Source: Rikenellaceae bacterium
Lineage (GTDB): Bacteria > Bacteroidota > Bacteroidia > Bacteroidales > UBA932
Length of the DNA stretch: 9,060 nucleotides
Direction: 5' to 3'
Assembly: GCA_900769145.1 (NCBI GenBank)
Contig: CAAGFN010000184.1
Coordinates: forward strand, 1 to 9,060
The stretch's first letter is position 1; each line of letters starts with the position of its first letter. Positions 1-6,245 of this stretch are shown here, piece after piece. The notes under the pieces were generated by a model. The model made no database searches. It was given only the letters and a program-made list of their open reading frames with translations, and had not been told where the DNA came from. The translations under genes and the position numbers were made by a program.

Positions 1-62
1 CGTTAAGATATTGATTATAAAGAATATAAATGTTTAACTAATAAATCGAGATCCATTTTTAT

Positions 63-647
63 TTGGATTTCAACTGGAAAGACTATCATATAAGGCTGTC
101 AGAGGCTGTAACTCAGACACTTGAGAGTGATATTCCTGCAGTTGAGGATGTAACCTTCGAAACGGTACAGAAAACAGAAAAACTGCTGATGATTATTGCG
201 GAAAGCGTCCCTTTCGTTCCGAATGTTAATCGTCTTTGCGAAGCTCTTGGTACAACGCGTGATTCTTGCTTAAAGATGCTGTATGCCCTTGATAGGGCTG
301 GAGTATTATGTATCCTGACTGCCGAGTTGAAGAATTATAAGAAACTTGTGAGTCCGGACAAGATATTCCTGGGAAACCCTAATATTATGATTGCTCTTGG
401 CGGTAAAACTGAAATCGGAACAATCAGGGAAACCATCTTCGCAAATCAGGTGGGTGCAACCAATGCGCTTCAGTATCCCAAGAAAGGGGATTTCTTCGCT
501 TGCAGGAAATATCTCTTCGAGGTGGGTGGAGCAGGGAAGTCGTTTGAGCAGATAAAGGATGAGCCGGATAGTTTCCTTGCTGTTGATGACACTGAAATTG
601 GTATCGGCTCAAGAATTCCTTTGTGGCTGTTTGGCTTTCTTTATTAG
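63..647 (+). pseudogene. AAA-family ATPase, DUF4143 C-terminal half only (5'-truncated)
   Basis: The 194 residues match the C-terminal part of the large bacterial AAA ATPases that carry a DUF4143 domain, which I recognise from several stretches: TLESDIPAVEDV near residues 19-30, KLLMIIAESVPF at 40-51, GTIRETIFANQ at 119-129, GDFF at 142-145, YLFEVGG at 150-156 and the ending AVDDTEIGIGSRIPLWLFGFLY. Full members are near 400 residues and start with a P-loop ATPase; here there is no Walker A or B motif. The reading frame has a stop at 42-44, and bases 1-62 have stops in all forward frames, so the ATPase half is not simply out of frame nearby. The only early start is TTG at 63. I infer a decayed remnant cut near base 60. 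The biological role of this family is poorly defined, and the fragment is unlikely to be active. Confidence 0.75.
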
Positions 648-649
648 CG

Positions 650-796
650 GTGATTGGGTCAGTTCAACAACCTCTAAAGTGTCAACCATTCTCAGGGAAG
701 GTCACTCTCATCACATTTGACTCTTCGGAGACCGTCATCATGGATGGGAAGACGGTTGAGATTGTATCTGCAATAGACTGGCTGTGCACCAGGTAA
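650..796 (+). other. Doubtful 48-codon ORF or coding remnant
   Basis: The gap from 648 to 934 holds no clear gene. The best candidate is a GTG-started frame that ends in TAA at 794-796 and encodes VTLITFDSSETVIMDGKTVE followed by IVSAIDWLCTR. That stretch looks protein-like, with alternating hydrophobic residues, but I do not recognise a family. The frame stays open upstream into the end of the DUF4143 fragment, so the start is arbitrary. It may be the tail of a broken gene rather than a functional small protein. Confidence 0.2.
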
Positions 797-849
797 GCAT
801 CCATAAAACAGGAAAGTGAGCCACAAGATTGAACACATATTTGATACTA

Positions 850-867
850 ATAGAAAGTCTTTTCTAT
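850..867. terminator. Short hairpin upstream of recD2
   Basis: A perfect 7-bp inverted repeat, ATAGAAA at 850-856 and TTTCTAT at 861-867, encloses a 4-base loop. A second small palindrome and a T-run (876-880) follow directly. It could end transcription coming from the left, or sit in the recD2 leader, whose start codon is about 70 bases away. The stem is all A/T except one G-C pair, so it is weak. Confidence 0.3.
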
Positions 868-934
868 AGAAAAAGTTTTTCATTGTTGTCCTCTCTCATG
901 ACTGTCAGCATTACAAAATAATTATTACACCCAC

Positions 935-3067
935 ATGGCACAGATCCGTTGTGTAGTTGAACGCATCACATACCAGAACCCGGAAAACGGCTATTCGGTG
1001 TTCCGTGTGAAGGTCAAGGGGTATGACGACCTCGTGACCCTCGTGGGCAACCTGCTGGACGTCCCTGCGGGTTCGGTCCTGCTGTGCCAGGGCGAATGGA
1101 GGGTGGACAGGAAGTACGGGCAGCAGTTCCAGTGCACGATCTGGGAAGAGGTGATGCCGGCCACTGCCTACGGCATCGAGAAGTACCTCGGGAGCGGTCT
1201 GGTCAAGGGCATAGGCCCCAAGTTCGCACGGCTCATCGTTGACCGCTTTGGTACCGGGACCATCGATGTCATCGAGACGGACATAGAACGTCTGAACGAG
1301 GTCCACGGGATAGGTCCGAAGAGGATTGCCAAGATACGCGAGAGCTGGGAGAGGCAGAAGGACATCAAGAACGTGATGCTCTTCCTTCAGGGACACGGGG
1401 TGAGTACCGCCTTCGCTGCGAAGATCTACCGTGAGTACGGCAAGGAGAGCGTCAGCAAGGTTCAGGAGAACCCGTACCGTCTCGCCGATGACATCTGGGG
1501 TATAGGCTTCAAAACCGCCGACGGAATAGCCTCGAAGATGGGCTACGGCAAGGATGACCCCCGCAGGGTCCGCAGCGGAATCATCTACACCCTCGGCCAG
1601 CTGGCTGACGAGGGGCACTGCTTCGCAACAGATGAGCAGCTCCTGGGGACGGCCGCCGAACTTCTTGATGTCGGGGAGGAGGCCATAGGAGCAGTGCTTG
1701 CAGACATGGCAGGAGCGGGTGACGTGATAACCGACGGGGACGCCATCTATCTGCCTCCGTTCCATTATGCCGAATGCGGAGTGGCGAGGAGGCTTCTCGC
1801 CCTGAGAAACGGGAACGGCTCTCTCTTTCCTGAGGATGAACCCGAGCTGCCTCGTGGGGAAGGCATTGTCTATGACGAGACGCAACTGGAGGCCGTGAGG
1901 TTGGCCCTGAAATCGAAGGTGATGGTGCTGACCGGAGGTCCCGGTACAGGGAAGACGACCACCACGAAAGCCATCATAGGTGCGCTGCGCTCCTCCGGCA
2001 TGAAGGTACTTCTGGCAGCTCCCACGGGACGTGCGTCCAAGAGGATGAGCGAGGCCACGGGAATGGAGGCCAAGACCATCCACAGGATGCTCGAGTACAA
2101 CCCCAAGGACGGATACCAGCGCAATGCCGATAACCCCCTCACGGGAGATGCCCTCATAGTGGACGAGTGCTCGATGATTGACATCCTCCTGATGAACAAC
2201 CTGCTCAAAGCCGTGCCGGACGGAATGAGGCTCATCCTTGTCGGGGATATAGACCAGCTGCCGAGCGTCGGCGCCGGGAACGTGCTCAGGGATATCATCG
2301 ACTCCGGAGCGGTGCCTGTCATCCGACTCACGAGGATATTCCGGCAGGCACAGACCAGCCGCATCGTGATGAGTGCGCATGCGGTAAACGCCGGAAGACT
2401 TCCGGACCTGAGCAACGGACGAGAAACGGACTTCTTCTTCCTCAGGGAGGAGGATCCGGAGAAGGTGGCGGAGTCCATCGTCGACCTGGTGGGCAGGAGG
2501 CTGCCGGGAGCATACGGGATCGGTGCTGACTCCATACAGGTGCTCACGCCCATGCAGAGGGGTGTCGTCGGTGCGGCGAGCCTTAACATCGCCCTGCAGC
2601 AGTCCCTGAACGGGAACGGTGACTCGCTCTCGCGGGGAGGATACACCTTCCGGAAGGGGGACCGCGTGATGCAGCTCAGGAACGACTACGACAAGGAGGT
2701 CTTCAACGGGGACCTCGGATACATCACGGAGGTTAACCTGGAGGACAGGGTACTCAAAGTTGACTTCGACGGACGGGAGACCGAATATGACTCATCCGAG
2801 CTGGACGAGCTCTCCCTTGCTTATGCCACAACGATACACAAGGCCCAGGGGTCGGAGTACCCAGTGGTGGTGATACCCGTGATGATGAACCACTTCGTGA
2901 TGCTCCAGCGCAATCTCATCTATACCGGCATCACACGCGCCAGGAAGGTGTGCGTTCTCATCGGACAGCTCAAGGCTCTTTCCTATGCGGTGCGCAACCT
3001 GACGGTGCAGAAGCGCAACACCCGCCTGAAGGAGCGTCTCGCCATCCCTGAGGAGGGCAATCTTTAA
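935..3067 (+). CDS. recD2: RecD2-type superfamily 1B DNA helicase
   Basis: The 710-residue protein has the full RecD2 layout. An N-terminal OB-like region (about 1-75) is followed by helix-hairpin-helix DNA-binding repeats, with GLVKGIGPKFA near 88-98, VHGIGPKRIA near 123-132 and DDIWGIGFKTADGIA near 185-199. The helicase core shows Walker A GGPGTGKT (334-341), Walker B IVDECSM (408-414), GDIDQLPSVGAGN (437-449), the LTRIFRQA motif (465-472), ATTIHKAQGSEYP (631-643) and YTGITRARK (663-671). RecD2 proteins are 5'-3' ATP-dependent DNA helicases that act outside RecBCD, probably in repair or replication stress; mobile elements also carry them. Length and motifs indicate an intact gene. ATG 935 fits the family N-terminus (MAQIRCVVERITYQNPENGY), without an obvious Shine-Dalgarno. 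Codons are much richer in G+C than in the genes at either end of the window, and the GC-rich block begins almost exactly at this start codon. Whether it is chromosomal or element-borne cannot be told from the window. Confidence 0.93.
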   Translation: MAQIRCVVERITYQNPENGYSVFRVKVKGYDDLVTLVGNLLDVPAGSVLLCQGEWRVDRKYGQQFQCTIWEEVMPATAYGIEKYLGSGLVKGIGPKFARLIVDRFGTGTIDVIETDIERLNEVHGIGPKRIAKIRESWERQKDIKNVMLFLQGHGVSTAFAAKIYREYGKESVSKVQENPYRLADDIWGIGFKTADGIASKMGYGKDDPRRVRSGIIYTLGQLADEGHCFATDEQLLGTAAELLDVGEEAIGAVLADMAGAGDVITDGDAIYLPPFHYAECGVARRLLALRNGNGSLFPEDEPELPRGEGIVYDETQLEAVRLALKSKVMVLTGGPGTGKTTTTKAIIGALRSSGMKVLLAAPTGRASKRMSEATGMEAKTIHRMLEYNPKDGYQRNADNPLTGDALIVDECSMIDILLMNNLLKAVPDGMRLILVGDIDQLPSVGAGNVLRDIIDSGAVPVIRLTRIFRQAQTSRIVMSAHAVNAGRLPDLSNGRETDFFFLREEDPEKVAESIVDLVGRRLPGAYGIGADSIQVLTPMQRGVVGAASLNIALQQSLNGNGDSLSRGGYTFRKGDRVMQLRNDYDKEVFNGDLGYITEVNLEDRVLKVDFDGRETEYDSSELDELSLAYATTIHKAQGSEYPVVVIPVMMNHFVMLQRNLIYTGITRARKVCVLIGQLKALSYAVRNLTVQKRNTRLKERLAIPEEGNL

Positions 3068-3220
3068 CGCCAGCCCAAATACCAAGTCAATACTGAAATT
3101 ACACTGCGGACAGCCGGGATGAAGTCATGTCTGCGGACCTGCCCTGTGTGTTCTTCCGGCTAAGGTATGCTTCGCCCATCCCGAAAGACCTGCCGGAGGC
3201 AGCCCTAAGCGGGTGCGGCC

Positions 3221-3239
3221 TCAAAAAGTGCCTTTTTGA
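3221..3239. promoter_or_regulatory. Perfect 8-bp palindrome in the recD2-DUF4313 gap
   Basis: TCAAAAAG (3221-3228) and CTTTTTGA (3232-3239) are exact inverted repeats around a 3-base centre. It lies in the 262-bp non-coding stretch between recD2 and the DUF4313-like gene (3068-3329), where I see no convincing gene. It could be an operator, or a terminator-like hairpin with its T-run inside the stem. The same stretch has further short inverted repeats, for example CTGCC/GGCAG around GGA near 3200-3212. Confidence 0.4.
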
Positions 3240-3269
3240 ACCGTTCTTTCTCCCTTGAGGCTTCGCATC

Positions 3270-3300
3270 GCCTGCCATCAGAACTCCGGGGCAGGCCCGG
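3270..3300 (+). promoter_or_regulatory. GC-rich hairpin cluster in the leader of the DUF4313-radC pair
   Basis: GCCTGCC at 3270-3276 pairs with GGCAGGC at 3290-3296. A competing pair, CCGGG at 3286-3290 with CCCGG at 3296-3300, uses some of the same bases, so the two structures exclude each other. The cluster sits 30 bases upstream of the ATG at 3330, where it would be in the mRNA leader. A regulatory role is inference; the overlap of alternative stems is what the sequence shows. Confidence 0.3.
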
Positions 3301-3329
3301 GGACAGGACAATTCAAAAAGAACAAAGAC

Positions 3330-3656
3330 ATGACTGCAAGCAAGAAATGCTACGAGTACAGAGGCCACAGGGTGACCATCTCGTACACCACCTACAGGAA
3401 AACCGGAACACTCGCGGTACTGATGAACTACATTGACGGGGAGATGGAATGCGACTACGACGTCGTCTCCGTGAACCTCTGCTCTGGTTTGCAGGACGGG
3501 CAGATGGCATACGTCGACACGAACAACATCCCGGAAATTGACAGGTGGCTGGTGGAGAACGGCATTGCCGAGGACACCGGGGTGAGAACCGTCAGCGGGT
3601 TCTGCACCTATCCGCTCCTTCAGTTCAACCAGGTAAAGGAGGAGGTGACACTATGA
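3330..3656 (+). CDS. DUF4313-like small protein
   Basis: The 108-residue protein starts MTASKKCYEYRGHRVTISYT and contains VVSVNLCSG, AYVDTNNIPEIDRWLVENGI and a late SGFCTYPLLQFNQ stretch. The order of a Y-x-G-H start, a V-S-V-N-L strand, a V-D-T-N-N segment followed by a helix ending E-N-G-I, and a final S-G-F/Y-C-T-Y-P resembles DUF4313 proteins found in Bacteroidales mobile elements. That is from memory of the family, not a search. No signal peptide or membrane segment is visible and the function is unknown. I place the start at ATG 3330; the frame is open further upstream (to 3255), but that part runs through the hairpin-rich leader and has no family resemblance. Its stop overlaps the radC start as ATGA (3653-3656), so the two are very likely co-translated. 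Confidence 0.7.
   Translation: MTASKKCYEYRGHRVTISYTTYRKTGTLAVLMNYIDGEMECDYDVVSVNLCSGLQDGQMAYVDTNNIPEIDRWLVENGIAEDTGVRTVSGFCTYPLLQFNQVKEEVTL
3636..3645 (+). promoter_or_regulatory. Strong Shine-Dalgarno for radC
   Basis: The purine run AAGGAGGAGG ends 7 bases before the radC ATG at 3653. It lies inside the last codons of the DUF4313-like gene. A near-consensus ribosome binding site like this is unusual for Bacteroidetes, whose genes mostly lack one, and it settles the start at 3653 over the open frame that extends back to 3545. Confidence 0.6.
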
Positions 3657-4219
3657 AAGGGACTACACTCAGGGCTCTCGGGCTCAACATCGGCGACGTG
3701 GACGCAAGGGTGCTCCTGGACGAGGGCTTCGACTGCGCAGGATACGGACTGACCAAGGCGGGGACCAGGAAACTGGCCCTGCTGCGGACCTTCATAGAAG
3801 AATACCGGGAAGACCTGTCTAAGGAGCCCGGCAAGTGCATCAGGAACAGTACCGATGCTGCTGCCATCCTGGCCGACAGTCTCCGCGGACTGGATCACGA
3901 GGAACTGTGGGTTGCATTCCTGAACCGGGCGAACATCGTCATCGACACGGTCAGGATGACCACGGGGTCAATGACGAGCACTGTGATTGACAACACCAAG
4001 ATACTCCGCACGGCAATACTGAAGAAGGCTTCTGCCGTAATCATCTACCATAACCATCCGTCGGGAAGCCCCACTCCGGGGAAATCCGACATCAAGGCGA
4101 CGGAATCCCTGAAGAAGGCACTGGACCTGCTTGAGATTTCTTTCCTGGACCACATCATCATCTCCGACAGCAGATGGTACTCCTTCGCTGACGAATGCGT
4201 GACGGAATTCGTAAAATGA
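3653..4219 (+). CDS. radC: RadC-like JAB/MPN domain protein
   Basis: The 188-residue protein carries the RadC form of the JAB/MPN metalloprotease-like fold in its second half. The metal-site signature HNHPSGSPTP is at 133-142 (H133, H135), followed by D146; an upstream EELWVAFLNRAN segment (83-94) supplies the expected glutamate and first strand, and LLEISFLDHIIISD is at 159-172. The first 60 or so residues are not the usual helix-hairpin-helix domain of chromosomal RadC and look element-specific. Despite the gene name, RadC family members have no firmly established repair function; short forms are common on Bacteroidales integrative elements. The ATG at 3653 is fixed by the Shine-Dalgarno and the ATGA overlap with the upstream gene. 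An intrinsic terminator lies about 115 bases after the stop, so radC is probably the last gene of its operon. Confidence 0.88.
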   Translation: MKGTTLRALGLNIGDVDARVLLDEGFDCAGYGLTKAGTRKLALLRTFIEEYREDLSKEPGKCIRNSTDAAAILADSLRGLDHEELWVAFLNRANIVIDTVRMTTGSMTSTVIDNTKILRTAILKKASAVIIYHNHPSGSPTPGKSDIKATESLKKALDLLEISFLDHIIISDSRWYSFADECVTEFVK

Positions 4220-4270
4220 CATACACAATCTGAACACAATGGCGGTCCGGAAAGAGGCCGCCGACACTCT

Positions 4271-4313
4271 CCTCCGGGTCTCTTGCAGGACGGTCGTCCA
4301 TGCTCCCCGGAGG
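4271..4313 (+). other. Nested hairpin 3' of radC
   Basis: CCTCCGGG (4271-4278) pairs exactly with CCCGGAGG (4306-4313). Inside the loop a smaller pair, GGAC and GTCC, can also form. It lies between the radC stop and the terminator at 4333-4363, so it would be in the 3' untranslated part of that transcript. It could stabilise the mRNA end or be part of a small structured RNA; neither is shown. Confidence 0.35.
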
Positions 4314-4332
4314 TTCTATTTCTTGCTTGCTT

Positions 4333-4363
4333 GCCGCCCCGACGCGATGTCGCGGCGGCTTTT
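4333..4363 (+). terminator. Rho-independent terminator after radC
   Basis: GCCGCCCCGAC (4333-4343) and GTCGCGGCGGC (4349-4359) form an 11-bp stem with one mismatch and a 5-base loop, followed directly by TTTT (4360-4363). This is a classic intrinsic terminator on the plus strand and would end the DUF4313-radC transcript. Reading the other way it is followed by few T residues, so it is mainly a plus-strand terminator. Confidence 0.75.
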
Positions 4364-4378
4364 CTCATGCTACCGCCA

Positions 4379-4456
4379 TTACTCCGGAAACTTGACATCA
4401 GGGAACATCGGCCTGACCTTGTCCAAGGCATATTCCATCAGGTTCCTAAAAGACAT
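4379..4456 (-). pseudogene. Short minus-strand coding tail at the composition seam
   Basis: Read on the minus strand, ATG at 4456-4454 to TAA at 4381-4379 encodes 25 residues, MSFRNLMEYALDKVRPMFPD then VKFPE. The amphipathic NLMEYALDKV helix followed by a short tail looks like the natural C-terminus of a larger protein. An in-frame stop lies just upstream of the ATG, at the point where composition turns AT-rich. I infer that the rest of the gene was replaced at about 4445-4465. I do not recognise the family. A genuine tiny protein is the alternative. Confidence 0.35.
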
Positions 4457-4496
4457 ATTAGGTCAAGGAATTGACGTTATAAATAGCATCAAAAAT

Positions 4497-5063
4497 ATGC
4501 TTGAAGGCTATGATGCCTTATTCCCAGCCAATGATAAACATAGGAATGAAATATTGATAAAGCGTATCCTTCTTCATTACAAAGATGAGAATGGGCAAAC
4601 CTTATGGAGGCAGACTAGCCCTTACTACGACAGAAATTATGAAACGTCTTCTTGGAAAAAGATAATCAGGTGCGACGCCTTCCTGATTTTTTATAATGAA
4701 ATCAGTCGAAGATATACCTATGGTTTTTCAGAACAGGATTTGGTATCATTAATAGAGAAGAAACAGAACGAATTCTATTCTGACAACAGTAATCGTGTCT
4801 TCAATGCTAAGAAATGGAGTGATAGGCGGCTGGCGATATTCTTTGACACAATTACTGAAGGTCGGTTGTGGAGTCATAATAATTATCCAGATCTCGGCTT
4901 CTATGAAAGCACAAATAACGAAGCAAAAGCATTTATAGGTAAAACTCGAATAGGTAACCGAATCTGTGGAAGAAAGAATCAATGGCAAATGAAGGAATTT
5001 CCTGCAAATTGGGGATGGCATCTTCAGAATATGTTTCGATATTATGACTTCCATTTTGACTAA
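4497..5063 (+). CDS. Unrecognised protein beside the type I RM locus, possibly 5'-truncated
   Basis: From ATG 4497 the protein has 188 residues: MLEGYDALFPANDKHRNEIL, a charged helical segment, WKKIIRCDAFLIFYNEISRR, then FYSDNSNRVFNAKKWSDRRL and an aromatic C-terminus ending NWGWHLQNMFRYYDFHFD. I see no nucleotide-binding, nuclease or helix-turn-helix motif and no signal peptide or membrane span, so it is probably cytosolic; the function is unknown. The frame is open back to 4239, but that upstream part crosses the radC terminator, is GC-rich, and lies antisense to a short minus-strand coding tail, so it is not believable as protein. Residues just before the ATG (ILGQGIDVINSIKN) do look protein-like, so the true N-terminus may have been lost at the seam near 4445. 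AT-rich codon use matches the RM genes rather than radC. It converges on hsdS across 48 bases. Its position suggests a defence-related cargo gene, but that is inference from neighbours only. Confidence 0.55.
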   Translation: MLEGYDALFPANDKHRNEILIKRILLHYKDENGQTLWRQTSPYYDRNYETSSWKKIIRCDAFLIFYNEISRRYTYGFSEQDLVSLIEKKQNEFYSDNSNRVFNAKKWSDRRLAIFFDTITEGRLWSHNNYPDLGFYESTNNEAKAFIGKTRIGNRICGRKNQWQMKEFPANWGWHLQNMFRYYDFHFD

Positions 5064-5085
5064 CTGATAATATTTTGATTAGACG

Positions 5086-5137
5086 ATTGCAGGACGTCTA
5101 TAAACAGTCCTTCATTTTGTATAGACGTCCCTGCAAT
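5086..5137. repeat. Long imperfect inverted repeat overlapping the 3' end of hsdS
   Basis: The 17-base arm at 5086-5102 (ATTGCAGGACGTCTATA) is the reverse complement of the 18-base arm at 5120-5137 except for one extra base in the right arm. The spacer is 17 bases. The right arm lies in the last hsdS codons and the hsdS stop falls in the spacer. The hairpin separates two convergent genes and so may act as a two-way terminator, but no T-run follows on either strand. A recombination or element-end site is an alternative. Confidence 0.65.
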
Positions 5138-6230
5138 GACAATGTTTCCATAAGAGACCTATCAATTTTGATTTATCGGCCTGTTGAGCGATGGCAACGA
5201 ACTTCATTTGTTCGTCAATTGGAGGGACGATTACCTGGATGCTTTGCACTATTTTTAGGTTCAACCCACCTCGACCATTAACGTCACCAGCCATCCCTCT
5301 AAGTTCAAGGTATCTTCCTTTGAGGTTGTGGTAAAGGTATTCATAATGAATATCTTTTGATGGTACAATAGCACAGAGAGATTGATTAGTACACAAAGGA
5401 ATCTCAGTTATGGCCACTTTACCTCTAGTCTTGCCTTGCCCTGCGAGCGCAATAACTACAGAATGAACTGGGACCATCTTTGTGCTTGTTTGCTGATATC
5501 CGGATTCAGTAATCTTAGACTCTGTTTCGGTCACATGTTCCATATGAACCTCTCCGGAACTCATCCAAGGTATAGACCCGTTATCCCAATACTCCTTCAC
5601 TTTAGTACTTGGTGTCGCGCCTGCATAGCACTCAGATAAGTCTCTTAGAGTCTTTACTGCATACTCCGCAGGATGATTATCCAGAGTGCCGAACATCTCT
5701 ATAAATTGCGATTTATCTGCCTGTTCTGCAATAGTAACAAACGCCGTTTGCTGCTCAATCGAAGGGAGCGGAATTTTTACTTTCCCCAAATTCCCTCGGC
5801 TCACCCTAAGCCTCGTAGTCCCCGCCAATGTGCTCTTGATTTGAGCCAAATAATCAGGCGAATTTGTGTATGCCACAAAGAATTTCGGAAGCATAATGTC
5901 CGACAATCTAATTATTGTGCAGTCAACAGCCGTGATACATTTTCCAAGGCCATCTGGGAGCATACATGAGCGGCCAACTGGATCTGGAAGCCTTGAAATC
6001 AATATATCACCAGGAAATATCTCCGTGCAGTGGAGCCTATTAAAGGTTTCTTCCGTGATGAATTTAGCTTTGTCTTCTTTGTCCTTGTATTCACCGCAAC
6101 CGACATTGCCAGTCTGGATAAGCCGTATGCCTGATTCCGATTGATCTTTTGATTCAATCCAATCACCATCAATGAATGTGGCGCAGACGGATGAAAGCTC
6201 AACATGTTCAACTTTGTCTCCACCAAACAT
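5112..6230 (-). CDS. hsdS: Type I restriction-modification specificity subunit HsdS
   Basis: The 372-residue protein has two target-recognition domains, each followed by a conserved linker. Domain 1 spans about 8-150 (VEHVELSSVCATFIDGDWIE; GIRLIQTGNV; FPGDILISR) and ends in VKIPLPSIEQQTAFVTIAEQ and ADKSQFIEMFG (171-181). Domain 2 spans about 190-335 (VKTLRDLSECYAGATPSTKV; GSIPWMSSGEV) and ends in PPIDEQMKFVAIAQQADKSK (336-355). HsdS reads the DNA target and binds HsdM (and HsdR) through these linkers. The final linker stops early and is replaced by LIGLLWKHCHCRDVYTK, encoded in part by an inverted repeat, so the C-terminal helix seems cut. The likely start, ATG 6230, lies inside a 20-bp repeat 15 bases after the recombinase stop; no Shine-Dalgarno is visible. 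hsdS points away from hsdM, opposite to the usual hsdM-hsdS operon, and would be co-transcribed with the recombinase. It may be the active gene or a stored silent version. Confidence 0.88.
   Translation of the reverse strand: MFGGDKVEHVELSSVCATFIDGDWIESKDQSESGIRLIQTGNVGCGEYKDKEDKAKFITEETFNRLHCTEIFPGDILISRLPDPVGRSCMLPDGLGKCITAVDCTIIRLSDIMLPKFFVAYTNSPDYLAQIKSTLAGTTRLRVSRGNLGKVKIPLPSIEQQTAFVTIAEQADKSQFIEMFGTLDNHPAEYAVKTLRDLSECYAGATPSTKVKEYWDNGSIPWMSSGEVHMEHVTETESKITESGYQQTSTKMVPVHSVVIALAGQGKTRGKVAITEIPLCTNQSLCAIVPSKDIHYEYLYHNLKGRYLELRGMAGDVNGRGGLNLKIVQSIQVIVPPIDEQMKFVAIAQQADKSKLIGLLWKHCHCRDVYTK
5692..5711 (-). repeat. 20-bp direct repeat, copy A (hsdS central linker)
   Basis: The minus-strand sequence TCGCAATTTATAGAGATGTT encodes the SQFIEMF part of the linker between the two hsdS recognition domains. 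It is identical over 20 bases to copy B at 6226-6245 and similar for three more bases (one mismatch). Both copies have the same orientation and are 534 bp apart, a multiple of three. Confidence 0.85.
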
Positions 6231-6245
6231 CTCTATAAATTGCGA
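6226..6245 (-). repeat. 20-bp direct repeat, copy B (recombinase-hsdS junction)
   Basis: This copy is identical to the one at 5692-5711. Its first base on the minus strand directly follows the TAG stop of the recombinase (6248-6246), and it contains the probable ATG start of hsdS (6230-6228). It would be translated as the same SQFIEMF if the frame were open. This is a probable crossover site for exchange of recognition-domain cassettes. Confidence 0.85.

Noticed and set aside
836..843. CATATTTG as a promoter box for recD2
   Set aside because: It has a mismatch at the first consensus base, no -33 element at proper spacing, and is followed by a hairpin and T-run.
911..2380. Long open frame on the minus strand (489 codons)
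   Set aside because: It is antisense to recD2, whose helicase motifs are clear. GC-rich coding DNA often leaves the opposite strand open, and the translation has no recognisable domain.
1870..2646. Minus-strand open frame of 258 codons
   Set aside because: It is a shadow of the recD2 helicase core, with biased low-complexity translation.
4239..4496. N-terminal extension of the unrecognised gene
   Set aside because: It crosses an intrinsic terminator, is GC-rich unlike the rest, and is antisense to a protein-like minus-strand tail.
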